Notes: generated by a model from the sequence alone, not told the origin. A DNA stretch of 64,000 bases from Thorsellia kenyensis (GCF_042432445.1 NZ_JBHLXE010000108.1:124001-188000), one strand, 5' to 3'. Shown: positions 44,332-54,132, numbered from the stretch's first letter. Numbers and translations are program-made.

Positions 44332-44734
44332 ATTGCTTTTGTTAATTTATAAAGTTAGATAAAAATTCTCCTATTTATTGTTACTTTGAACTTTCAGATA
44401 TTTATGCATTATAAATGAGTTATTATGCGTAATATAACCCTTATTAGAGCTAACTCTACCAAAAATCATTTTTTAGGGTTTTTAAAAAAATATTAATTAT
44501 CATAAGCTTAAAATTTTTCTTTGTAAAAATAAGTCGATTTATTAAAAAAAAACTTGTCAATCTGCCCTTATTCACTTTATATTCATCAAGTCGTGCATAA
44601 AAAGGCTTTTAGAGGGGGGAGGCTAATTCTCCAAATCCACTAAAAATAATTTCAGAATGCGCAGATAAATAACAGGAATTATGAAAAATTTCATAATTAA
44701 TTCTTTAACTCAGTAAATTAATATCGAGGTTGGT
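44332..44734. other. Intergenic region upstream of gdhA
   Basis: A 403-base AT-rich spacer with no gene seen. It contains the candidate gdhA promoter at 44554-44582 and a leader of about 140 bases before the gdhA start. Confidence 0.5.
44554..44582 (+). promoter_or_regulatory. Candidate sigma70 promoter for gdhA
   Basis: TTGTCA (44554-44559) and TTATAT (44577-44582) are separated by exactly 17 bases; TATATT at 44578-44583 is an alternative with 18. It is about 150 bases upstream of gdhA and implies a long leader. Confidence 0.55.
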
Positions 44735-46075
44735 ATGTCAAATAAATCTTTAGCAAGTTTTTTAGAATATGTAGAACAACGTAATGGAAACCAACCAGAA
44801 TTTTTGCAAGCGGTAAGAGAAGTCTTTAGTTCTTTATGGCCTTTTTTAGATAATAATCCTAAATACAGAGAGTTCAGTTTGTTGGAAAGATTAATTGAGC
44901 CTGAAAGAGTCGTGCAATTTAGAGTGACCTGGATTGATGATAAAGGACAAGTGAATGTCAACAGAGCCTTCAGAGTTCAATACAATTCAGCAATAGGCCC
45001 CTATAAAGGTGGGATGCGTTTTCATCCTTCTGTAAATTTATCTATCCTTAAATTTTTGGGATTTGAGCAAACGTTTAAAAATGCACTTACTACTTTACCC
45101 ATGGGGGGGGGTAAAGGAGGTTCTGATTTTGATCCTAAAGGTAAAAGCCATGGTGAAATCATGCGTTTTTGTCAAGCATTGATGCAAGAGCTTTTTCGTC
45201 ACATTGGGCCTGATACGGATGTTCCTGCGGGAGATATTGGTGTAGGTGGACGTGAAGTAGGCTTTATGGCGGGTATGATGCGTAAATTAACAAATAATAA
45301 TAGTTGCGTTTTTACCGGGAAAGGGCTTGAATTTGGAGGCAGTTTAATTCGCCCTGAAGCAACAGGTTATGGTTTGATCTATTTTATTGATGCAATGTTA
45401 AAACAGCACAAGCAAAGCTTAGAAGGTAAAACTGTTGTAGTCTCCGGCTCGGGTAATGTTGCTCAATTTACTATAGAAAAAGCAATGGAATTAGGTGCTA
45501 AAGTAGTTTCGGCATCTGATTCAAGCGGTACTGTTTATGATGAGAAAGGCTTTGATAGAGAAAAGTTAGCCCATTTATCAGAGGTGAAAAATTCACGTTA
45601 TGGACGTGTTGCTGATTATGCGAATGAAAGAGGTCTTAATTATCAAGCAGGAAAAACACCTTGGTATATTCCATGTGATGTGGCTTTACCTTGTGCAACT
45701 CAAAATGAACTCACACTTGAAGATGCTAAAGTGTTGATAAAAAATGGCGTGAAAGCTGTCGGGGAAGGGGCGAATATGCCCGTAACAATTGATGCAACAG
45801 ATGCATTTATAGAAGCGGGTGTTTTATTTGCTCCAGGTAAAGCAGCTAATGCAGGTGGTGTTGCTACATCAGGCCTTGAAATGGCTCAGAATGCACAGCG
45901 TCTTTCTTGGAAAACTGAGGAAGTCGATCAAAGGCTACACAGAATTATGCTAGATATTCATGAGGCCTGTGTCATGTACGGTGGGGACAATAATCAAACT
46001 AACTATGTCAAAGGTGCAAATATTGCAGGGTTTGTGAAAGTAGCAAATGCAATGTTAGGCCAAGGTGTTTTATAG
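44735..46075 (+). CDS. gdhA: NADP-specific glutamate dehydrogenase
   Basis: Assimilates ammonia into glutamate from 2-oxoglutarate and NADPH. The catalytic region shows YKGGMRFHPSVN and TLPMGGGKGGSDFDPKGKS with the active-site Lys, then PAGDIGVGGREVGFM; the Rossmann motif is VVVSGSGNVAQ. The 446-residue length matches the hexameric bacterial enzyme (447). It appears monocistronic, with its own promoter and an inverted repeat downstream. Glutamate is also the product of the 5-oxoprolinase encoded at 31701-34043. Confidence 0.97.
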   Translation: MSNKSLASFLEYVEQRNGNQPEFLQAVREVFSSLWPFLDNNPKYREFSLLERLIEPERVVQFRVTWIDDKGQVNVNRAFRVQYNSAIGPYKGGMRFHPSVNLSILKFLGFEQTFKNALTTLPMGGGKGGSDFDPKGKSHGEIMRFCQALMQELFRHIGPDTDVPAGDIGVGGREVGFMAGMMRKLTNNNSCVFTGKGLEFGGSLIRPEATGYGLIYFIDAMLKQHKQSLEGKTVVVSGSGNVAQFTIEKAMELGAKVVSASDSSGTVYDEKGFDREKLAHLSEVKNSRYGRVADYANERGLNYQAGKTPWYIPCDVALPCATQNELTLEDAKVLIKNGVKAVGEGANMPVTIDATDAFIEAGVLFAPGKAANAGGVATSGLEMAQNAQRLSWKTEEVDQRLHRIMLDIHEACVMYGGDNNQTNYVKGANIAGFVKVANAMLGQGVL

Positions 46076-46425
46076 TCGTTCTTGCTTATTAACATAGGTT
46101 GGCGCGCTTGCTTAGTTTACTACTAAGTAAAGCGCCAACGTATTCTCATAATCTTTTTTATCCCTTCAATATTTAAATTTATCCTTTAACCCACCATTTT
46201 AAATAAACAACCAAAAAATAAAGTTGGAAAAAAGTAACTTTTTTAGCGATCTTTCAAATATACCTATTGCTAAAAGCTACATAATTGCGTAAAATTCATC
46301 GTCTATTTTTACTAGTTAAGCATGTGGGTTAATAGTCATATTAAATATCATCGAGTAAGCTCAGCCTAATCCGAACTTTAATGATTATTAAATTTCCCAC
46401 CAAAAAATTATATAGCGGAGAGATT
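46076..46425. other. Intergenic region gdhA/rplU with inverted repeat
   Basis: A 350-base spacer holding an inverted repeat at 46098-46139 (GTTGGCGC and GCGCCAAC, with an inner CTTAGT/ACTAAG stem) just after gdhA, probably its terminator although no T-run follows. The remainder should contain the rplU-rpmA promoter and leader; no coding frame is supported. The frame continuing upstream of rplU to 46381 is not needed, because the rplU start at 46426 has its own ribosome site. Confidence 0.55.
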
Positions 46426-46737
46426 ATGTACGCGGTTTTCCAAAGTGGTGGTAAACAACACCGAGTAGAAGAAGGTCAAATCGTACGTCTTGAGAAAATT
46501 GAAGCTGCAACAGGTGAAGCTGTTGAATTTGACAATGTTCTTATGATCGTAAACGGTTCAGACGTTAAAATTGGTGCCCCTTTAGTACAAGGTGGTAAAG
46601 TTAAAGCTGAAGTGATAAGTCACGGTCGTCACGATAAAATTAAAATCGTTAAATTCCGCCGTCGTAAGCATTCACGTAAGCAACAAGGTCATCGTCAGTG
46701 GTTTACAGAAGTTAAAATCACAAATATTGGCGCTTAA
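46426..46737 (+). CDS. rplU: 50S ribosomal protein L21
   Basis: Ribosomal large-subunit protein. The start at 46426 (MYAVFQSGGKQHRV) has GCGGAGAG upstream and gives 103 residues, exactly the usual length; the frame open to 46381 adds 15 unsupported residues. The basic C-terminal segment KIKIVKFRRRKHSRKQQGHRQ is diagnostic. It forms an operon with rpmA 19 bases downstream. Confidence 0.98.
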   Translation: MYAVFQSGGKQHRVEEGQIVRLEKIEAATGEAVEFDNVLMIVNGSDVKIGAPLVQGGKVKAEVISHGRHDKIKIVKFRRRKHSRKQQGHRQWFTEVKITNIGA

Positions 46738-46756
46738 TCAAAGAGGATAATAAACC

Positions 46757-47014
46757 ATGGCTCATAAAAAAGCGGGCGGTTCCACACGTAATGGACGTGA
46801 TTCAGAAAGCAAACGTTTAGGTGTTAAACGTTATGGCGGTCAATCAGTTTTAGCGGGTAACATCCTTGTTCGTCAACGTGGAACTAAATTCCACGCTGGT
46901 GAAAATGTAGGTTGTGGACGTGACCATACTTTATTTGCACTTACTTCAGGTAAAGTGCTTTTTGAAGTTAAAGGCCCTTCTAATCGCAAATTTATCAGTA
47001 TTGTTGCTGAGTAA
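46757..47014 (+). CDS. rpmA: 50S ribosomal protein L27
   Basis: Ribosomal protein whose N-terminus reaches the peptidyl-transferase centre. AHKKAGGSTRNGRDSESKRLG and the 85-residue length are diagnostic. No Firmicute-type N-terminal extension is present. An intrinsic terminator follows at 47087. Confidence 0.98.
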   Translation: MAHKKAGGSTRNGRDSESKRLGVKRYGGQSVLAGNILVRQRGTKFHAGENVGCGRDHTLFALTSGKVLFEVKGPSNRKFISIVAE

Positions 47015-47086
47015 TTACAACGCATACTAATTGATTATATATTTTAGTATAGCAAATGTGATACAGCAATTATTGAATTGTGAAAT

Positions 47087-47120
47087 AAAAACCCCGCTTT
47101 TTTAAAGCGGGGTTTTTATT
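47087..47120 (+). terminator. Intrinsic terminator of rplU-rpmA
   Basis: AAAAACCCCGCTTT (47087-47100) and AAAGCGGGGTTTTT (47104-47117) form a perfect stem with a three-base loop and a T-run. It separates the operon from obgE. Confidence 0.93.
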
Positions 47121-47196
47121 TTAAGGCTCATGCAGCTATTGTTTAGGTGTATGAAATCTAAAAATATATCTAAATTTATGGTGTAAAGGAGTTATT

Positions 47197-48405
47197 ATGA
47201 AATTTGTAGATGAAGCAACAATTGTTGTTGCAGCCGGTGATGGCGGCAATGGATGTGCTAGTTTTAGACGGGAAAAGTATATCCCCGATGGTGGTCCTGA
47301 TGGGGGCGATGGTGGGGATGGAGGACATGTCTTTGCTGTAGCAGATGAAAATCTAAATACTCTGATTGATTACCGATTTGTAAAATCATACCGAGCTGAA
47401 CGAGGTCAAAATGGCCAAAGCAGAAATTGTACAGGGAAACGGGGTAAAGATATTGAAATCAAATTGCCTGTAGGAACGCGTATTACTGACAAAGCAACAG
47501 GTGAAGTGATTGCGGATCTCACTAAACATCAGCAAAGAGTTTTAATTGCTAAAGGCGGATTCCATGGACTAGGCAATACGCGTTTTAAATCTTCCGTAAA
47601 TCGTGCTCCTAGACAAAAAACAATGGGGACTAAGGGAGAAGAACGTGAAGTATTGCTCGAATTAATGTTATTGGCTGATGTTGGTATGTTAGGTTTACCT
47701 AATGCTGGTAAGTCTACATTGATAGGTAGTGTATCAGCAGCAAAACCTAAAGTTGCTGATTATCCATTTACAACTTTAATTCCTAGTCTGGGTGTGGTGA
47801 GATTGGATGTTGAAAAAAGTTTCGTCATTGCAGATATTCCAGGGTTGATTGAAGGAGCATCAGATGGTGCTGGGCTAGGAATTCGTTTTTTAAAACATCT
47901 GGAAAGATGCCGTATTCTTATTCATTTAATCGATTTAAACCCCATCGATGGCACTTGTCCTGCTGAGAACTATCATACTATTAATCAAGAACTCAAACAG
48001 TATAGTGAGAAACTCGCTAATAAGCCACAGTGGTTGGTGTTCAATAAAATCGATTTATTTGAAAGTGATGAGTTAGCAAAAGAAAAAGCGCTGGAAGTTT
48101 TATCTAAAATCAATGAATTGGCTGCAAAAGATGAATCGTTAAGTGCAGAAACACCGCTTGCTATTAATAAATTTCATCTGATTTCTGCTGGGCTTTCTAT
48201 AGGCATTAAGCCTCTTATTTGGGAAGTGATGGATTATTTAGTTGCTCACCCTAAAGAGGATGAGATTGAAGAAAAGGAAGAAGCTCCACTTTTCATCTGG
48301 GATAATTATCATCAGGAGCAAGCTTTGCACGAAGAAGATGATTGGGACGATGATGATTGGGATGAAGACGATGATGAAGGCGTAGAAATTATTTACGAAA
48401 AATAA
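47197..48405 (+). CDS. obgE: Obg family GTPase (CgtA/ObgE)
   Basis: GTPase involved in large ribosomal subunit assembly and stress signalling. The Gly-rich Obg fold spans about 1-158 (KYIPDGGPDGGDGGDGGHV), followed by the G domain with GLPNAGKST, DIPGLIEGA and NKIDL. The C-terminus is very acidic (DDWDDDDWDEDDDEG), typical of the group. The 402-residue length is normal. It has AAAGGAG upstream and lies after the rpmA terminator, so it is probably transcribed separately. Confidence 0.97.
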   Translation: MKFVDEATIVVAAGDGGNGCASFRREKYIPDGGPDGGDGGDGGHVFAVADENLNTLIDYRFVKSYRAERGQNGQSRNCTGKRGKDIEIKLPVGTRITDKATGEVIADLTKHQQRVLIAKGGFHGLGNTRFKSSVNRAPRQKTMGTKGEEREVLLELMLLADVGMLGLPNAGKSTLIGSVSAAKPKVADYPFTTLIPSLGVVRLDVEKSFVIADIPGLIEGASDGAGLGIRFLKHLERCRILIHLIDLNPIDGTCPAENYHTINQELKQYSEKLANKPQWLVFNKIDLFESDELAKEKALEVLSKINELAAKDESLSAETPLAINKFHLISAGLSIGIKPLIWEVMDYLVAHPKEDEIEEKEEAPLFIWDNYHQEQALHEEDDWDDDDWDEDDDEGVEIIYEK

Positions 48406-48437
48406 CTTTTCACCCCTTATTTATTATTCGATAAGAG

Positions 48438-48466
48438 TTGCATTTATAATTAAATGAGGGTATTAT
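48438..48466 (+). promoter_or_regulatory. Candidate sigma70 promoter for tRNA-fMet and the rimP-nusA-infB operon
   Basis: TTGCAT (48438-48443) and TATTAT (48461-48466) are separated by exactly 17 bases, placing transcription start about 8-10 bases before the mature tRNA at 48482. Confidence 0.7.
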
Positions 48467-48481
48467 ATAAAAGTTATCGGA

Positions 48482-48558
<77 letters not shown>

Positions 48559-48576
48559 ATCTTTACATAGGTCTTT

Positions 48577-48620
48577 TGACCAATAAAAAGCCCCGAAATT
48601 ATCGGGGTTTTTTATTGGTC
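48577..48620 (+). terminator. Long perfect hairpin after tRNA-fMet
   Basis: GACCAATAAAAA plus GCCCCGA pairs with TCGGGG plus TTTTTTATTGGTC around a five-base loop; the GC core is followed by six T residues. It looks like a terminator/antiterminator element between the tRNA and rimP. Confidence 0.85.
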
Positions 48621-48637
48621 ACTCCGTTTAAAAAATT

Positions 48638-48656
48638 GGGCCTAGGGCCCTTTTTT
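48638..48656 (+). terminator. Second compact terminator-like hairpin before rimP
   Basis: GGGCC (48638-48642) pairs with GGCCC (48646-48650) around TAG, and TTTTTTG follows immediately. With the hairpin at 48577 it makes a tandem pair in the rimP leader. Confidence 0.65.
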
Positions 48657-48783
48657 GTTTTAAGGAGATTATAAAATTATCTTCTGTGCACTAAAGTGCT
48701 AAGTAACATCACAGGCTCGGATATTGTTTGATTCAGTAAATGGTAAAGCGCCTAGGATGATTTATAAATTTAAAGGTGAATAC

Positions 48784-49236
48784 GTGTCAACCATAGAACA
48801 AAAAATTATTGAATTATTAACACCGACTGTTGAGGCGCTGGGTTTTGAGCTTTATGGCGTGGAATATGTACGTGCACGAAATGCCGTACTAAGAGTTTAT
48901 CTAGATAAAGAAGGTGGTGTAACGATTGACGACTGCTCTGATGCTAGTTATCAAATCAGTGCCGTGCTTGATGTCGAAGATCCTATCCAATCCGCTTATT
49001 ATTTAGAAGTTTCGTCTCCAGGTCTAGATAGATTACTTTTTACTCCTTCTCATTATGAACAATATATCGGTGAACAGGTACAAGTGTCATTAAGAATGGC
49101 AGTTTCGAACAGAAGAAATTTCAAAGGTGTGATTGATTCAGTGGACGGTGAAATGATCAACTTAAAAGTTGATGGGCAAATTCTCACTATTGCACTGAGT
49201 AACATACAAAAAGGCAATATTATCTATCAGTTTTAA
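48784..49236 (+). CDS. rimP: Ribosome maturation factor RimP
   Basis: Needed for 30S subunit maturation. VEALGFELYGVEYVR, TIDDCSDASYQISAVLDVEDPI, LEVSSPGLDR and the ending ALSNIQKGNI are family signatures. The frame is open to 48724, but the GTG at 48784 has AAAGGTG five bases upstream and gives 150 residues, exactly the E. coli length with the same STIEQK start. It is the first protein gene of the nusA-infB operon. Confidence 0.94.
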   Translation: MSTIEQKIIELLTPTVEALGFELYGVEYVRARNAVLRVYLDKEGGVTIDDCSDASYQISAVLDVEDPIQSAYYLEVSSPGLDRLLFTPSHYEQYIGEQVQVSLRMAVSNRRNFKGVIDSVDGEMINLKVDGQILTIALSNIQKGNIIYQF

Positions 49237-49289
49237 TGATATGAAATTATCAACGTAATTACCCTTCGTTTAAAAATGAGGCCAGTAAA

Positions 49290-50789
49290 ATGAATAATAA
49301 AGAGATATTAGCGGTAGTCGAATCTGTTTCTAATGAAAAAGGCTTAGCAAGAGAAAAGATTTTTGCTGCAGTTGAAGCAGCACTTGCAACAGCAGCTAAA
49401 AAACAACATGGCCAAGATATTGATGCACGTGTTTCCATCGATCGTAAAACTGGGGATTATCAGGCCTTTAGACGTTGGTTAGTTGTTGAATCCGTATCAA
49501 ACCCTTTTAAGGAAATTACATTTGATGCAGCGAAGTACGATAACGAATTGATTCAATTGAATGAATTTGTTGAAGATGAAATTGAAGAAATTATATTTGA
49601 TAGAATCACTATGCAAACAGTTAAGCAAGTGATTATGCAAAAAGTAAGAGAAGCTGAAAGAGAACAAATTGCTGATCAATTTCGTGGTCAATTAAATCAA
49701 ATTATTTCAGGTATTGTTAAAAAAGTTAACAGAGAAAGTATCATTGTTGATTTAGGTAATAATGCAGAGGGTATTATTGCTAGAGAAGATATGTTACCCC
49801 GTGAAAACTTTAGGATTGGGGATAGAGTCAGGGGGATCCTCTATGCAGTTAAGCCTGAATCTCGAGGTCCACAACTTTGTATTAGCCGCAGTTTACCTGA
49901 AATGCTTGTTGAACTATTCAAAATTGAAGTTCCAGAAATTGCAGAAGAGTTAATCGAAATTAAATCAGCGGCTCGTGATCCTGGCATGCGTGCGAAAATT
50001 GCTGTAAAAACAAATGACAGACGAATTGATCCAGTTGGGGCTTGTGTAGGTATACGTGGTGCTAGAGTTCAAGCGGTATCTAGCGAACTAGGTGGTGAAA
50101 GAGTGGATATAGTGCTTTGGGATGATAATCCGGCGCAGTTTGTTATTAATGCGATGGCACCAGCTGATGTTGCTTCTATTATCGTAGACGAAGACAATCA
50201 TGTCATGGATATTGCAGTTCAAGCGGATACCCTAGCCCAAGCTATTGGTAGAAATGGTCAAAATATTCGTCTTGCAACTCAGTTAACACAATGGAAACTC
50301 AATGTCATGACGGTAGAAGAGTTACAAGAAAAACATCATCAAGAAAGTAAAAAATCTATTGAAGTGTTTATGGAACATTTAGATATTGATGAGGATTTTG
50401 CGATGTTACTCGTTGAAGAAGGTTTTTCTACTTTAGAAGAATTAGCCTATGTACCTGAAGAAGAACTACTTGAAATAGAAGATTTAGACGAAGAACTAGT
50501 TGCCATGCTAAGAAGTAGAGCTCTTGCGGCAATTACAACACTTGCTTTAGCAAGACAAGGCGCAAAAAATAAACCTGCAGAAGATTTATTAGGTTTAGCA
50601 GAAATGACAGAATCGCTTGCATATCAATTAGCTGATATGGGCGTTTGTACATTAGAAGATTTAGCAGAACAAGGTATCGATGAGTTGATGGACATTGAAG
50701 GAATGACCAGTGAGCATGCAGGTAAATTGATCATGGCGGCGAGACAAATTTGTTGGTTCGCAGATGAAGCTGAATCAAATCATAAATAA
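49290..50789 (+). CDS. nusA: Transcription termination/antitermination factor NusA
   Basis: RNA polymerase-associated elongation factor. Domains in order are the N-terminal polymerase-binding domain (1-130), S1 (about 135-200, containing GNNAEGIIARED), two KH domains (KTNDRRIDPVGACVGIRGARVQ and later AIGRNGQNIRLA), and two C-terminal acidic repeats (about 360-495) as in enteric NusA. The 499-residue length is normal. It lies between rimP and infB, 17 bases before infB. Confidence 0.98.
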   Translation: MNNKEILAVVESVSNEKGLAREKIFAAVEAALATAAKKQHGQDIDARVSIDRKTGDYQAFRRWLVVESVSNPFKEITFDAAKYDNELIQLNEFVEDEIEEIIFDRITMQTVKQVIMQKVREAEREQIADQFRGQLNQIISGIVKKVNRESIIVDLGNNAEGIIAREDMLPRENFRIGDRVRGILYAVKPESRGPQLCISRSLPEMLVELFKIEVPEIAEELIEIKSAARDPGMRAKIAVKTNDRRIDPVGACVGIRGARVQAVSSELGGERVDIVLWDDNPAQFVINAMAPADVASIIVDEDNHVMDIAVQADTLAQAIGRNGQNIRLATQLTQWKLNVMTVEELQEKHHQESKKSIEVFMEHLDIDEDFAMLLVEEGFSTLEELAYVPEEELLEIEDLDEELVAMLRSRALAAITTLALARQGAKNKPAEDLLGLAEMTESLAYQLADMGVCTLEDLAEQGIDELMDIEGMTSEHAGKLIMAARQICWFADEAESNHK

Positions 50790-50806
50790 AGCGGGGAGGA
50801 AGAAGT

Positions 50807-53506
50807 ATGACAGAAACAACCGTAAAACAGCTAGCATCTGAGATTAATTTGCCTGTAGAACGTTTAGTTCAGCAATTTAGTGAAGCTGGAATCACTAAAA
50901 CTATCGATGATACAGTTTCTCAAAGAGAAAAAGAAGCACTATTGAACCATCTGAATAGTAAAAATACAGCTTCCGGCAAAATGACGTTACAACGCAAAAC
51001 ACGTTCTACGCTGAGTGTTGCTGGTAGTGGTGGTAAAAGTAAAGAAGTGCAAATTGAGGTCCGTAAAAAACGCACAGTCAAAACACCAGAAGAAATAGCA
51101 GCTGAAGAGCAGGCGAAATTGGAACTTGCTCAAAAGAAAGAACAGGAACGTCTTGAATTAGAAGCTAAGCAAGAAGAAGAACGTCTTGCATCTGAAGCCA
51201 AAAAAGAACAAGAACGTGCAGCTAAAGCTGCTGAACTTGCTGCTAAAGCGGAAGAAGAAAAGCTGAAGAAACAAGCAAAAGATAATGGTTTACAAGCCAA
51301 TAAAAAAGAAATCCGTGAGGAAATTGATCCTGTTCTTAAAGCGCAGCAAGAGGAAAAAGCAAGACTTGAGGCTGAAAGCGCTGCCATTAAACGCAAAGCT
51401 GAAGAAGAAATGCAACGTAAGGTCGAAGCAGAAGCAAAAAGAATTGCTGAAGAAGCCAAACGTTTAGCTCAAGAAAATGAAGCTAAATGGGCTAATCAGC
51501 CTACCGAAGTTATTGATGAAGGTGATTACCATACAACTACGTCTGTTTATGCTCGTGAAGCTGAAGATGATAACGATGCAGAAGTTGAAAAAGATAAGCG
51601 AAGTCGTGCTGCGAAGGCTAAAAAATCACTGCGTCATGGTGATTCGAAATCAGAACGTGAAGATGATCGTAAACTCTCACGTGGTGGCAAGAAAAGTAAA
51701 CGGGGAGCAAGTTCACTGCAGCAGAGCTTTAATAAACCAGCGCAAGTTATTACCCGTGATGTTATCATAGGCGAAACAATTACTGTCGCAGAATTAGCGA
51801 ATAAAATGGCAGTAAAAGGCGCTGAAGTGATAAAAACGATGATGAAGATGGGAGCTATGGCAACCATTAATCAGGTTATAGATCAAGAAACTGCACAGTT
51901 AGTAGCCGAAGAAATGGGGCATAAAGTTATTCTTCGTCGTGAAAATGAATTAGAAGAGGCTATCATGAGTGATCGTGATGGCTCTGAATCTAAATTAGAA
52001 CCAAGAGCGCCAGTAGTCACGATAATGGGACATGTTGATCATGGTAAAACTTCTTTACTAGACTACATTCGCGAAGCTAAAGTTGCATCTGCGGAAGCAG
52101 GTGGTATAACTCAGCACATTGGTGCATATCACGTTGAACTGCCTAATGGCATGATAACTTTCTTAGACACTCCAGGACATGCGGCATTTACAGCAATGCG
52201 TGCTAGGGGTGCTAAAGCAACAGATATTGTTATTCTTGTTGTTGCGGCTGATGATGGAGTTATGCCTCAAACAGTTGAAGCGATTCAGCATGCTAAGGCT
52301 GGTAATGTACCTATTGTTGTTGCTGTCAATAAAATAGATAAACCTACAGCTGATCCTGATCGTGTTAAAAATGAACTTTCTCAGCATGGTGTAATTTCTG
52401 AAGAGTGGGGCGGCGATACACAATTTGTGCATGTATCTGCAAAAGCTGGTACAGGTATTGATGAGCTATTAGAAGCAATTATCCTGCAATCTGAAGTATT
52501 AGAGCTTACAGCGGTTAAAGATGGTATGGCAAGTGGTGTAGTCATTGAGTCTTATTTAGATAAAGGCCGAGGCCCTGTTGCTACTATTCTTGTCCAAGAA
52601 GGTACTTTGCGTAAAGGTGATATTGTTCTCTGTGGATTTGAATATGGACGTGTGCGAGCGATGCGTAATGAATTAGGTCAAGAGATTCAAGAAGCAGGCC
52701 CATCTATTCCAGTTGAGGTACTCGGTTTATCTGCTGTACCTTCAGCAGGTGATGAAGCGACAGTCGTCCGTGATGAGAAAAAAGCACGTGAAGTGGCACT
52801 ATATCGTCAAGGTAAGTTCCGTGAAGTAAAACTTGCTCGCCAACAAAAAGCCAAACTAGAAAATATGTTTGCCAATATTGGTGAAGATAGCGTGTCTGAG
52901 TTAAATATTGTTATTAAAGCAGACGTTCAAGGTTCTTGTGAAGCAATCATTGATTCTTTAGTTCAGCTATCAACTGATGAAGTTAAAGTTAAAATTATCG
53001 GTTCAGGTGTAGGCGGTATTACTGAAACCGATGCTAGCTTAGCTGCTGCATCTAATGCAATTGTTCTAGGATTTAATGTCCGTGCTGATGCATCAGCCAG
53101 AAAAATTATTGAATCTGAAGATGTTGATTTACGTTACTATTCTGTCATTTATACCTTGTTAGATGAAGTAAAACAAGCAATGAGTGGTATGTTAGCCCCT
53201 GAATTTAAACAAGAAATTATTGGGCTTGCGGAAGTAAGGGATGTGTTTAAATCTCCAAAACTAGGTGCTATTGCTGGTTGTATGGTCACTGAGGGAATTG
53301 TTAAACGTAATAATCCAATACGTGTACTCAGAGACAACATTGTTATCTATGAAGGCGAACTTGAATCTTTGAGACGTTTCAAAGATGACGTAAGCGAAGT
53401 ACGTAATGGCATGGAGTGTGGTATTGGGGTTAAAAACTATAATGACGTGAAAGTAGGAGATGTGATTGAAGTATTTGAAACCATAGAGATCAAACGCTCG
53501 ATATAA
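50807..53506 (+). CDS. infB: Translation initiation factor IF-2
   Basis: GTPase that delivers fMet-tRNA to the ribosome. The long charged N-terminal half (about 85-290) is rich in Glu, Lys and Ala and coiled-coil-like. The G domain has IMGHVDHGKTS, DTPGHAAF and NKIDKP. The C-terminal domains end with VGDVIEVFETIEIKR. The 899-residue length matches the long enterobacterial form (890). AGCGGGGAGGAAG precedes the ATG. A hairpin after the stop (53528) separates it from rbfA. Confidence 0.98.
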   Translation: MTETTVKQLASEINLPVERLVQQFSEAGITKTIDDTVSQREKEALLNHLNSKNTASGKMTLQRKTRSTLSVAGSGGKSKEVQIEVRKKRTVKTPEEIAAEEQAKLELAQKKEQERLELEAKQEEERLASEAKKEQERAAKAAELAAKAEEEKLKKQAKDNGLQANKKEIREEIDPVLKAQQEEKARLEAESAAIKRKAEEEMQRKVEAEAKRIAEEAKRLAQENEAKWANQPTEVIDEGDYHTTTSVYAREAEDDNDAEVEKDKRSRAAKAKKSLRHGDSKSEREDDRKLSRGGKKSKRGASSLQQSFNKPAQVITRDVIIGETITVAELANKMAVKGAEVIKTMMKMGAMATINQVIDQETAQLVAEEMGHKVILRRENELEEAIMSDRDGSESKLEPRAPVVTIMGHVDHGKTSLLDYIREAKVASAEAGGITQHIGAYHVELPNGMITFLDTPGHAAFTAMRARGAKATDIVILVVAADDGVMPQTVEAIQHAKAGNVPIVVAVNKIDKPTADPDRVKNELSQHGVISEEWGGDTQFVHVSAKAGTGIDELLEAIILQSEVLELTAVKDGMASGVVIESYLDKGRGPVATILVQEGTLRKGDIVLCGFEYGRVRAMRNELGQEIQEAGPSIPVEVLGLSAVPSAGDEATVVRDEKKAREVALYRQGKFREVKLARQQKAKLENMFANIGEDSVSELNIVIKADVQGSCEAIIDSLVQLSTDEVKVKIIGSGVGGITETDASLAAASNAIVLGFNVRADASARKIIESEDVDLRYYSVIYTLLDEVKQAMSGMLAPEFKQEIIGLAEVRDVFKSPKLGAIAGCMVTEGIVKRNNPIRVLRDNIVIYEGELESLRRFKDDVSEVRNGMECGIGVKNYNDVKVGDVIEVFETIEIKRSI

Positions 53507-53527
53507 ATCCTAATTAAATTTTATAAT

Positions 53528-53567
53528 AAGATAGGGGTTTGCAGGTACTACTGTAAACCCCTATCTT
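53528..53567 (+). terminator. Long hairpin after infB
   Basis: AAGATAGGGGTTTGCAG (53528-53544) pairs with CTGTAAACCCCTATCTT (53551-53567) with one mismatch and a six-base loop. The following TGATTTTAGG is a weak T-run, so it may be a partial terminator or RNase III site. Confidence 0.7.
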
Positions 53568-53678
53568 GATTTTAGGTACCTTCTCATACCCTGTAGTGTT
53601 TATTTATTGTAAAATAGCGACACTATGGTTTGACTATATTGAATTGTGAAGTGATTAAAAGAGTTAAGGAGATAACGT

Positions 53679-54080
53679 ATGCCTAAAACATTTGGTCGAC
53701 ACGAGCGTGTTGGACAAGAAATTCAAAAAGAAATCGCCTTCATCTTGCAAAGAGAGATCAAAGATCCCCGTCTAGGAATGGTCACAGTATCAGCCGTCGA
53801 CGTATCAAGAGATCTCGCATATGCTAAGGTATTTGTTTCATTTTTATTGTTGAATGATGAAGAAGAAAACCCCGAAACCATTAAATTAAACTTAGCCATT
53901 TTGAATGAAGCAAGCGGGTTTATTCGTACGCTGTTAGGTAAACAAATGCGATTAAGAATTGTTCCTCATTTAACCTTTGAATATGATAAATCTTTAACTG
54001 AAGGGATGAGGATGTCAAATTTAGTATCTGATGTGATAAGAAAAGATAAGTTAAAACAAGAAGATAATTCTGACGACTAA
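53679..54080 (+). CDS. rbfA: Ribosome-binding factor A
   Basis: Cold-shock 30S maturation factor with a KH-like fold. RVGQEIQKEIAFILQREIKDPRLGMVTVSAVDVSRDLAYAKVFVSF is the family signature (quoted in parts: EIQKEIAFILQ, DPRLGMVTVS, LAYAKVFVSF). The 133-residue length is normal. AAGGAGA precedes the ATG. It follows infB by 170 bases containing a hairpin and may have its own promoter. Confidence 0.96.
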   Translation: MPKTFGRHERVGQEIQKEIAFILQREIKDPRLGMVTVSAVDVSRDLAYAKVFVSFLLLNDEEENPETIKLNLAILNEASGFIRTLLGKQMRLRIVPHLTFEYDKSLTEGMRMSNLVSDVIRKDKLKQEDNSDD

Positions 54081-54132
54081 GAACGGTTGTTAAGTAAACT
54101 TAAATAACCTAATTAAATAGGTGATATTGAAT

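Noticed and set aside
51130..51459. 109-codon minus-strand frame inside infB
   Set aside because: Antisense shadow of the Glu/Lys/Ala-rich IF-2 N-terminal domain; product is Ser/Ala repetitive.
51285..51770. Two plus-strand frames (60 and 97 codons) within infB in another phase
   Set aside because: They lie wholly within the repetitive charged region of IF-2 and lack ribosome sites.
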